Shown piece by piece: positions 57,101 through 64,000 of a DNA stretch of 64,000 nucleotides. The stretch is from Chrysophaeum taylorii (lineage: Eukaryota; Sar; Pelagophyceae; Pelagomonadales; Pelagomonadaceae). A program made the translations under genes and the position numbers. Numbering within the stretch: the first letter of the stretch is position 1; each line of letters opens with the position of its first letter. Below the pieces are notes generated by a model. The model made no database searches and was not told where the DNA came from. It was given only the letters and a program-made list of their open reading frames with translations. The stretch lies in assembly GCA_029834535.1 (NCBI GenBank), contig JAQMWT010000238.1:1-64000 (forward strand). Direction: 5' to 3'.

Positions 57101-57475
57101 GAGAGCTACACTGTGGCGGTGCGACACTGGAACATTTCACATATCTCTACACGAGGGTTTTCTCTCCGTAATACGGCTTTCCCTCGTTCCTCCTTTCTTT
57201 CACCCTTCCGCAATTACGACATTCATGACTATGAAGAACCCGGTCAAACAACCAGCAGATAGGCGCCCTCCAGGTGCGTACCGTCAGGTACGGGGGTCCT
57301 GTTTAATTAACAGAGGCTTCGTTCCTCGTTGTCAGTGTAACGCGCCTATGGGACCTAACGTCCTTAAAGATTTAGGCGAAATCACCGTAGTAGAATGTGA
57401 CAAGCGGAATGGTCTGTACACGCCCAGTACGCAGTATGCGCCATGCGCCGGAGAGAGTCCAATCTCTCAATGGTA
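57101..57475 (+). repeat. right direct repeat (putative 3' LTR)
   Basis: Same orientation as 35088-35505 with long shared blocks (GCGACACTGGAACATTTCAC, TCCAGGTGCGTACCGTCAGG, TGTTTAATTAACAGAGGCTT). It is shorter, lacking an internal TACG duplication and a few small tracts of the left copy. Confidence 0.75.
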
Positions 57476-58948
57476 ATGCGGCGCGGATAGGTTGAGAGAC
57501 GACCACATTGCCAGGGCTGGCTTGATCCAATCTGGTCTAGATATGCCATTGGACTCCTAGTCATCTAGGGAGTCATCATCATATGCGGTGAGACAAGGAA
57601 GTCGTCGCAAGGACGACTTTAATGGTGTTCGTAGCATCTCAGGATGAACTGGACCAGATAACGCCCCTTATAAAATTTGACGTGAGGGACTGGCATCGTC
57701 AAGAGTATTAGCAGTATAATGAGGCGAGAACCACCAGATTTAAAGATGATCAGGTAGGAGACCTTCCATGGCGTTACGGCCAAGTATATAATTAGTTGCT
57801 AATTCTGCCAGGTAGTGAATATCGTGTCTATGGCAGAGTCAAGCAATGAGTTATATTCAGGTGCGGCACGTATAAATGCATCGCGAAAATCATTTGAATA
57901 TATAGCATGGGCATGAGCGAACGTCATTAATCTGCGCATGTTATCTAATTGCAGACTGATCTTCGTAGAGCATTCAATGAACCGAAGTCCATCCTTCTAC
58001 TTTTGTCAACAAGCGTTCAGACTCAAAGTGTCGCGGAGTGAGGTGCTGGGCACTAAGCATGGCGGGACGCATCGTAGTTAGAGAGAAAGGGCGATGAAGA
58101 AGAAAGTTGGACGTCGACTAATGTGAGAATAAAGCGTGATATGGGACTATATTGCAAGAACGGCGAGTCGAAACTCCGCAAAAGACATCTATGAGGCAAC
58201 TGCGGCACAACGTGGTGTATTGCAACATGAGGCTAACAAGAGGGAAGTAGGCCTTTTGCTAGACAGTTCAAAAGAGGAGAGGCAAAACCCACTTACATAC
58301 CAACTCGCACATGCCATGCCAATAAGGAAAATTTCTTTAGTTGTGTCAATCGTGCGTGCATCCTGGCAGAATGACCCCGTTTGTTCGCGACTTCAGGTAG
58401 ATAAGCAGATATATCACGGTCATGGACGAGTATCCATGCACAGGCGCACACACATTCCAAACAGGAGGGTGCTTGCTATATACAAACACCGACAGCACCA
58501 CACAGTTGTCACATTCGTACTTGCAACGAGGCGTGAAAGCAAGTTGCATCTTTCAAATCGCACAAACGTTGTTAGAACTAGTACATGTTCGCAACATGGG
58601 CCAATAATCTCCAGAGAGGAGGGTAGAGGTGCGTGCAGTCTAAGATGGTACTAGACCATTCCGCCTCACCACATGCCAATTGCGAGGAACAAATAGAGTT
58701 CCGGACTTCACAGGTGCAAAGTGACACGCCCACCTTCACACTGGCAGAGAGACACATAGCTACCGTCAACTACACGATAGGACTCTGCATCTTGCGGCAC
58801 GCAAGGGTGGAGCCATCCAAGAAAGAGGAAGGACCAGACGGGCCGAATGTCTTGTTAATACCCTGCTGCTCCATCCGCTTGTACTCGCCAGCTTGGCGTT
58901 ACAGGGCTGGTTGACTTCCCGTCTCCCTGCTTCCCACTTCCCTTACGC
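57476..58948. other. intergenic, AT-rich to mixed, no gene recognised
   Basis: One plus frame, 58136-58654 (172 codons, MIWDYIARTASRNSAKDIYE), has no recognisable domain and AT-rich codons unlike the host genes. It may be element-derived. GC content returns to the host level near 58.9 kb. Confidence 0.3.
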
Positions 58949-59266
58949 TTGATCTACGACCACGACGTGCGTCGGTCCTTCCGTCACATATGGTACCGAC
59001 ACTCTGCTTATGACTTTGTGCGCCGTAGTTTTGCCGGCAGGCTGGGAAAGGGCGACTTAAAAAGAATCGTTGGGAACGAAGGGGTCTACGCCAAGTATGA
59101 CGAGTCCGGCGATTACCATCCCCACCAACGACGCGATGGAGACATGAGTTTGATGAAAAAATTGGCCGGGGACTTTTGTAAGCTTTGGCAGGATTCAAAA
59201 AAAGCGAGTCAGAACTTCAAAGTAGGGGATAGTTTCAGACAAGTGCAGGCCAGTAAGTTGACCTAG
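58949..59266 (+). CDS. unassigned 3'-truncated frame interrupted by the inverted-repeat element
   Basis: About 105 codons, basic and Tyr/Lys-rich (FRHIWYRHSAYDFVRRSFAG, GDYHPHQRRDGDMSLMKKLA, LWQDSKKASQNFKVGD). No ATG at the left edge; an upstream exon may exist. The last dozen codons (FRQVQASKLT) lie inside the inverted-repeat element starting at 59236, so the natural end has been replaced. No family recognised. Confidence 0.3.
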   Translation: MIYDHDVRRSFRHIWYRHSAYDFVRRSFAGRLGKGDLKRIVGNEGVYAKYDESGDYHPHQRRDGDMSLMKKLAGDFCKLWQDSKKASQNFKVGDSFRQVQASKLT

Positions 59267-59345
59267 TCCCAATCTCTAACCCCAGTAAGTTCACCTGGTC
59301 CCTGTAAGTTTCATATAAGTTCACCTTTTCAGTAAGTTCACCGCG
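59251..59345 (+). repeat. left subterminal array of CAGTAAGTTCACCTGGTCCC-like motifs
   Basis: Full or partial copies start near 59251, 59283, 59304, 59316 and 59330, with further CACCTGGTCC pieces to about 59440. Each carries GTAAGTT in the plus direction. Confidence 0.75.
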
Positions 59346-60242
59346 CCGCCAACGGCGAGTTTACTCAAAGCCGACTCCTAAAAACCCCAGTAGTGACACC
59401 TGGTCCCAGTTTCACCTGGTCACTCAGCTCACCTAGTCCAGTAATAACCCAATGAAGTTGCCGGTGCGATTGCCACGGTGCGGCGGACGTCATACAGTGC
59501 GCGTGTAGACGCGGAGGGGGCTTATCGGTATTGCGCAGCACGGTGGGGTAGGGTGGAGTCGTAGACAGATGGTATGCCGGGGGATGCCGATCGACAGAGA
59601 GCCGTAGAGCTGGACGTGGCAGAAGACGGAAGAAAGGACGCCGACCTCGCGGGGCGTCTGGCCCTGGCTCTTGATCGTTTGGCGTCGGCGGGCCTTAAGC
59701 GATACAGGTTGGAGGAGCCTCGGTGACAACGACACGATCGATCATGTATCTGGTACCGTTGCAGTGGCCGTGCGACGGGTCGAGGTTGCGAACATTAAGC
59801 TCGCGATCAAAGTCAGCATGCCGTTGGTTGTCAGGGAGTTGAAAACTCTACTGTAAAGAGCGAGGCGTCGTCTTCCGACCCATAGTCAGCCGAAAAGAAC
59901 TCCGACGCCTCGTCTCCGGGAAAAAGGCCGCGGTCATGCGCGCGTTGTCAGCATCGACAACATCGTTTCGACGGGGCGTGAGAATGGCGCGCTGAAAGAG
60001 CCGCCGCGGGTCGTGAAAATAGTCTGCGAGGTCGCCGTAGACGGCTTGGAGGATCACTGTCTGGCTCTCGCGCCTACCTGATCCTTACTCTCGTGCCTAC
60101 CTGATCCTTACCCTAAATCGAGGGACAAACATACGGGCGGGGCCCGTCCTCTCTTCGCCTGCCCCACGCCTCGGCGATGACCCCGACTAGGTCCCGCGTA
60201 CTTATTTCCGCCCGTCAGGCACATCCCTCATACTAAACCCCC

Positions 60243-60342
60243 CATCCTTCATGCTCCCCACACACCCCCCCCCCCTCTTAGCAGTCGACATTTAAAGACA
60301 AACAAACAGACAAACATCTGTCGATTAGTAGTTAGGACCCTC
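60243..60342 (-). repeat. dispersed repeat, left-arm copy
   Basis: On the minus strand: TTTAAATGTCGACTGCTAAG, then a G run and GGGGAGCATGAAGGATGGGG. It pairs with 61033-61130 as the innermost part of the inverted repeat and is related to the copies at 5.45 and 8.45 kb. Confidence 0.6.
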
Positions 60343-61030
60343 GAGCGGCGCGACAGATCTGCAGATTGCGTGGGCGGTGAGGGCCGCGGCGCCAAGTGCG
60401 AGGAGGCCGGCGTTGAGCTTCGATTCGAACCACTTAAATACGATTCCGGCGGTTTGACGTCCACAGTTCTGGTCTCTCGCGAAACGCGATGCGCGGAGCG
60501 AGAGCGAACGACGCTGCCGAGGAGGAAGGGTGCTGCGGGGACTTTCTGATCCTTTGTGCCGGTGAACAGGAGCGACGCCATCACTACGGGCCACAGGCCC
60601 ATGGCAGGCGAACGCCGGCGTGGATAACGGGTCCTTGATCAGAGTGCCGAGCAGCCGAGAATCGAGGGCTCGACTCGCTGCGTCGAGGCCGGGCGCCAGG
60701 AATGCAGTGTAAGCGATGAGGCCAGCCCAGAGCCCCACGACGCCCACGCGGGGCTTTGGCAAACCAACTTCCTGGTCCGGCCATAGTGACAACATACGCG
60801 GCCTTCTCCATCAACAGTGAGGTGAGGTGAGGTGCCCCCTCGCTCACGGCAGCCTTCTCGCGGGCACTACAGTACAGCATGTCGAGGGCGATGCAGCCAC
60901 CGTGCAGCGGCATCACGCATTTCACCGAGCGCAAAAGACGCTTACAGAAACGCCAACGGCCCCTAGGCCGTCGCCTACGAACGGCCTCAACGTCCTTCTT
61001 GTCAGGCCCTTCCGCGCCAACCACCATCAC
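60325..61030 (-). pseudogene. small decayed membrane-protein gene in the element's loop
   Basis: On the minus strand coding sense moves between frames: GCIALDMLYCSAREKAAVSE and LLMEKAAYVVT (frame starting 61030), then GVVGLWAGLIAYTAFLAPGL, LLGTLIKDPLSTPAFACHGP (frame starting 60795), GLWPVVMASLLFTGTKDQ (frame starting 60602), and IVFKWFESKLNAGLLALGAA near the end. Three or four hydrophobic segments suggest a small organelle or membrane protein. At least two frameshifts break it. It lies inside the unique loop, so it may be captured host sequence. Family not recognised. Confidence 0.35.
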
Positions 61031-61032
61031 CC

Positions 61033-61135
61033 CTTGTCTTAACTACTAATCGACAGATGTTTGTCTGTCTGTCTGTCTTTAAATGTCGACTGCTAAGAGG
61101 GGGGTGTGTGTGGGGAGCATGAAGGATGGGGGTGT
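61033..61135 (+). repeat. dispersed repeat, right-arm copy
   Basis: TTTAAATGTCGACTGCTAAG at about 61079, followed by GTGTGTGTGGGGAGCATGAA. It is preceded by a GTCT microsatellite and followed by TGTTTGTCTGTTTG repeats. Confidence 0.6.
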
Positions 61136-61795
61136 GTGTCTGTTTGTCTGTTTGTTTGTTTGTACCCCGATTTAGGGTAAGGATCATGTAGGCCCGCGAG
61201 CCAGGCAGTGATCCTCCAAGCCGTCTGCGGCGACCTCGCAGACTGTTTCCACGACCCGCGGCGGCTCTTTCAGCGCGCCATTCTCACGCCCCGTCGAAAC
61301 GATGTTGTCGATGCTGACAACGCGCACGTGACCGCGGCCTTTTTTTCCCGGAGACGAGGCGTCGGAGTTCTTTTCGGCCGACTAGGTTGGGTCGGAAGAC
61401 GACGCCTCGCTCTTAACAGTCGAGTTTTCAACTCCCTGACAACCAACGGCATGCTGACTTTGATCGCGAGCTTAAAGTCTTCGCAACCTCGACCCGTCGC
61501 ACGGCCACTGCCACGGTACCAGATACATGATCGATCGTGTTGTGTCACCGAGGCTCCTCCAACCTGTATCCCTTAAGGCCCGCCGACGCCAAACGATCAA
61601 CAAGAGCCAGGGCCAGACGCCCCGCAAGGTCGGCGTCCTCTCGCCCAAGCCCGTCTTCTGTCACGTCCAGCTCTACGTGGCTCTCTGTCGATCGGCAACC
61701 CCGAGGATATGCTCTTCTGAGTCGACGACTCCACCCTACCCCACACGTGCTGCGCAATACCGATAAGCCGCCTCCCGGCGTCTACACGCGCACTG

Positions 61796-62145
61796 TAGGT
61801 GAACTTACTGGGACCAGGTGAACTTACTGGGCTTAGACATTGGGACTAGGTGAACCGAGTGACCAGGTGAACTTACTGGGACCAGGTGAGCTTACCGGTG
61901 AGCTTACCGGGGTTTTTTGACAACTCAAACTTAAAGGTTGGCGGCGCGTGCGGATCAAAGCAGCTTAGATTAGCGGAGGTGAGAGCGACGAGCTCGAAGG
62001 AGAGTGGGGTGAGTGGGTGTGAGCACGAGTGGGTTTACGCCGGGATAGAGATTGGGACTAAGTGAACTAACTGACCAGGTGAACTTACTGGGACCAGACC
62101 TGAACTTACTAGGGTTAGAGATTGGGACTAGGTGAACTTACTGGC
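61796..62145 (-). repeat. right subterminal array of GGTGAACTTACTGGGACCA-like motifs
   Basis: Mirror image of the left array. At least six copies of GTGAACTTACTGG or close variants lie at about 61799-61905 and 62060-62145, separated by about 150 bp of unrelated sequence. Confidence 0.75.
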
Positions 62146-62194
62146 CTGCGCTTGTTTGAGTTTAATCCTAAACCATCAGGGCAGCGACGCGACG

Positions 62195-62758
62195 ATGCTT
62201 CACGACGTCGGCGAGGACGAGGGTCGGAGTGGTTCGTCGTTGGGGGTGTCGGTGTCGCGGCAATTCCAGTACCTGCTCGACCGGTCGACGGTGTATGTTG
62301 GGGCTCGATGGATCGTCTTCGGGGCGTGCGTGAGTCTATACGCTTTACGGGTTTATCTGGTGAACGGCTGGTACATCGTTACCTATGGGCTTGGTATATT
62401 TTTGCTCAACAACCTCATCGGGTTCTTGAGCCCCCAGGTCGACCCCGACAGCGAGGGCCCCGTGCTTCCGACGCGTAACGACGACGAGGAGTACCGGCCA
62501 TTCTCGAGGCGCGTTCCGGAATTCAAGTTTTGGTACTCGTCGACCAAGGGGGTCTTGACGGCCCTCGTGATGACCTTCTTTTCCGTCTTTGACATTCCCG
62601 TCTTCTGGCCGATCCTCGTCGTCTACTTCTTCGCGCTCTTCTTCCTCACCATGAAGCGCCAAATTAAGCACATGATCAAACACAAGTACGTCCCGTGGTC
62701 TATGGGCAAGAAGTCGTACGACGGCGCCACTAGACACCACCCCAAGTCCAACAAGTAA
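62195..62758 (+). CDS. RER1: RER1, Golgi-to-ER retrieval receptor
   Basis: The protein has 187 residues from the ATG at 62195. The frame is open further left, but those codons come partly from the transposable element. RER1 is a four-span Golgi protein that returns escaped ER membrane proteins via COPI vesicles. Seen here: the N-terminal [20 protein letters not shown], hydrophobic segments near residues 39-60, 60-80, 117-135 and 137-155, the loop [20 protein letters not shown], and the hallmark end [20 protein letters not shown] followed by a basic [15 protein letters not shown] tail. Length is normal for the family and there are no introns. The element's right end is only 36 bp upstream of the ATG, so promoter or 5'UTR is likely altered. 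Confidence 0.95.
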   Translation: MLHDVGEDEGRSGSSLGVSVSRQFQYLLDRSTVYVGARWIVFGACVSLYALRVYLVNGWYIVTYGLGIFLLNNLIGFLSPQVDPDSEGPVLPTRNDDEEYRPFSRRVPEFKFWYSSTKGVLTALVMTFFSVFDIPVFWPILVVYFFALFFLTMKRQIKHMIKHKYVPWSMGKKSYDGATRHHPKSNK

Positions 62759-63507
62759 TCTATCACCACGCTGCGCTCCTCTTCTTTTTTCCTCCAGGGA
62801 GAAGGAGATTATTTATCGACGACGCCACGACCCCCCCCCCTCTTTATAACTTTCTCTGCAAAAATATAACAACGGACTTCTTATTCGCGGGACAGAAAAT
62901 AATATAAATAAATAAATAAATAAATAATGCGGCCGTTGATATAGCGCTCTTTAGGACGGCCGACCACGCCGGGACGGCGCGCCAGCAGGCCCGACCTTGT
63001 CAAACTTTCTTGCTCTTTTGTAGTTGCTCCTTGGCGCCGTCGTTGAAAAATATGCTAACGGGAAGAAGAGATACCGTCGAGGTTTTGAAGGCTCACCACT
63101 CTTCTACTTCACCTTCAATGGCCCTTATTTATTTTTAGCCAGGGTTCTCGAGCGAGACACCCAATCTGCTTCTCACACCGTGTCACCCTCAACTCCCCAT
63201 TGTGACGCGCTAATTCACGGCCCTGGGAGATCTCATAAAATCGCACTTTGTTCTTCTCCACTCGCAATTGTCGTCACTCAAGAATTCACTAACTAGAATG
63301 TCGGCACAACCCGAGTGACCCTTTCGCCTCGCCCAGGGAATGTGTTATTCGCTCGACTGGTATTTACTATTGCCTTCCGAGCAAGCGCCCTCGGGCTGTG
63401 CTTCAAACCCGGGATCGGGATTAACAGATGGCGACTCGTCGAGTCGCCGCATTATTAAGGTGCCGTGTGCGATTCTTGCCCACCGACTTTTGAAATAAAT
63501 TGCCGCT
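62759..63507. other. downstream of RER1, no gene recognised
   Basis: Contains a pyrimidine tract and C run (62773-62843), an A/T-rich stretch with an AAAT microsatellite, and a small perfect hairpin at 63430-63448. The short frame 63024-63296 has no recognisable domain. Confidence 0.4.
62903..62928 (+). repeat. AAAT tetranucleotide microsatellite
   Basis: Five to six AAAT units (AATATAAATAAATAAATAAA) in the RER1 downstream region. Confidence 0.85.
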
Positions 63508-63864
63508 TCACACCCCGCGAAGCGCAATCAGCGGTAGTACCGCCACGGCGACCTTTGACAGCGGGCCCTTCTCGCCTTCGCAAGCACATGATAGCACGAT
63601 CATAGGGTCGCGAAGGTCGTGCCCCGCGTCCTTCACCCGCACTCGCATTCGGAACGTCGTCGCTATCCGCCCGCGGCACGAGATCGTTGCTTTAAGTTGC
63701 GGTAGTGGTTCTTTCGCTGCGCGTGTTTCGCCAACTAATAACGCAGCGGACGCAATTGGCGCAGTGCCGCGCACACCACTATCGCAATTGCGAAAGAGCC
63801 GCTCGTCGCGCCGAAAACGAAGCCGTTGGTCCATGAGAATCTTAAACTCGAAGACGCTCGGCAC
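63508..63864 (-). CDS. unassigned minus-strand frame at the window's end
   Basis: 118 codons from an ATG at 63864 (MPSVFEFKILMDQRLRFRRD), with beta-rich stretches such as QLKATISCRGRIATTFRMRV and RVKDAGHDLRDPMIVLSCAC. No domain recognised. A plus-strand frame (63500-63901) overlaps the same DNA. The minus reading looks more protein-like, but neither is secure. Confidence 0.25.
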   Translation of the reverse strand: MPSVFEFKILMDQRLRFRRDERLFRNCDSGVRGTAPIASAALLVGETRAAKEPLPQLKATISCRGRIATTFRMRVRVKDAGHDLRDPMIVLSCACEGEKGPLSKVAVAVLPLIALRGV

Positions 63865-64000
63865 CGTTACAGTTCTTCGACAAGGCGAGGACGCTTCTTA
63901 GATATGCTTCCGTGCGCAGTGTAGAAGCGCGCAAAAACCATAAACTCTCAAAAGTTTAGGCGGAGTGACCTCGAGACTCGACGGAGACGAGCTTAGAACT

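Larger units (their letters stand above)
35088..57475 (+). mobile_element. composite of Ty1/copia-type LTR retroelement copies, 22.4 kb
   Basis: The block is bounded by direct repeats (35088-35505, 57101-57475) and is visibly more AT-rich than the flanks. Inside are two diverged copies of one family, each in the order gag, protease region, methyltransferase-like, integrase, RT, RNase H. Copy A spans about 36.0-44.2 kb and copy B about 44.6-54.7 kb. Paired segments include gag NWYAHVF (A) and NWYVHVL (B), integrase GEAWACDGGYV and GEVWACDGGYV, and a 3' segment at 44060-44200 matching 54585-54715. Integrase before RT is the copia order. Copy A keeps several long frames; copy B is broken throughout. 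A fragment of the left repeat's end (GGTTATGGGCCCAGG) recurs at 44208, perhaps an internal LTR remnant. Confidence 0.8.
59236..62158. mobile_element. 2.9-kb inverted-repeat transposable element
   Basis: The termini match in inverted orientation: left CAGACAAGTGCAGGCCAGTA, right (reverse complement) CAAACAAGCGCAGGCCAGTA, and the match continues through TCACCTAGTCCCAATCTCTA-like sequence. Arms run about 59236-60342 and 61033-62158; the inner 600-700 bp of each (for example 59640-60060 and 61210-61600) match closely with indels. Both sides are flanked by AGTTT (59231-59235 and 62159-62163), a candidate 5-bp target duplication. The unique loop is about 690 bp. There is no transposase, so it would be non-autonomous (foldback-like). 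The superfamily cannot be named. Confidence 0.7.

Noticed and set aside
60415-60445. A tRNA T-arm-like GGTTCGAATCG on the minus strand
   Set aside because: No acceptor stem, D-arm or anticodon arm can be folded around it; it lies in coding-like sequence (KWFESKLNA). No tRNA or rRNA gene was found in the window.
62132-62194. Upstream start for RER1 at 62132
   Set aside because: The first codons lie inside the transposable element's terminal repeat, and the family begins near the ATG at 62195.

Overview
The window is nuclear DNA from a GC-rich microbial eukaryote, most likely an alga. This is an inference. Supporting features are: Thr/Ser/Pro (PTxxPSxxPS) surface proteins of the kind common in algal stramenopiles; almost intronless secreted or membrane genes; a very large RNF213-type AAA+ gene; an ER sorting receptor (RER1); Ty1/copia-type elements; and introns that appear to use GC-AG as well as GT-AG ends, as reported in several algal groups. 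The lineage (pelagophyte or other stramenopile, haptophyte, dinoflagellate) cannot be fixed from the sequence alone.

Layout. 1-1 kb: an unrecognised, probably decayed open stretch. 1-7.6 kb: two tandem copies of a signal-peptide plus Pro/Ser/Thr-repeat gene. The first (about 985-5390) is expanded by about eight 324-bp units and broken by small indels; the second (5721-7634) is intact. 7.6-9.6 kb: no gene recognised, one dispersed repeat. 9.6-12.8 kb: a secreted calcineurin-like phosphoesterase and a GT-A glycosyltransferase. 12.8-15.4 kb: only fragments. 15.4-30.8 kb (minus): one giant RNF213-like gene. I reconstruct four in-frame exons (4,777 residues) plus a likely fifth at the 5' end (about 5,016 residues in total). 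It holds three P-loops, an embedded von Willebrand A domain, an IBR-like zinc finger, an IQ-like motif and a C-terminal membrane segment. 31.3-34.7 kb: four tightly packed genes (sulfotransferase, Cys-rich membrane protein, LRR-C2 protein, coiled-coil protein) with head-to-head starts 59-67 bp apart and stops only 5 bp apart.

35.1-57.5 kb is a markedly more AT-rich block bounded by direct repeats (35088-35505 and 57101-57475). It holds two diverged copies of one Ty1/copia-type retroelement family. The left copy keeps an open gag, a protease region in the +1 frame, and a long open frame that looks like a DNA cytosine-5 methyltransferase-like domain between protease and integrase. Integrase, RT and RNase H are decayed in both copies.

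59236-62158 is a 2.9-kb inverted-repeat element with near-identical termini, arrays of a GTAAGT-containing motif just inside each end, a small decayed gene in the loop, and a candidate 5-bp target duplication (AGTTT). It lies immediately upstream of RER1 (62195-62758). Removing the element and one target copy would leave one uninterrupted frame running into RER1. The last 1.2 kb has an AAAT microsatellite and one unassigned minus-strand frame.

The strongest leads are the methyltransferase-like domain carried by the copia family, the VWA and membrane-segment additions to the RNF213-like protein, and the splice-donor-rich inverted-repeat element beside RER1.
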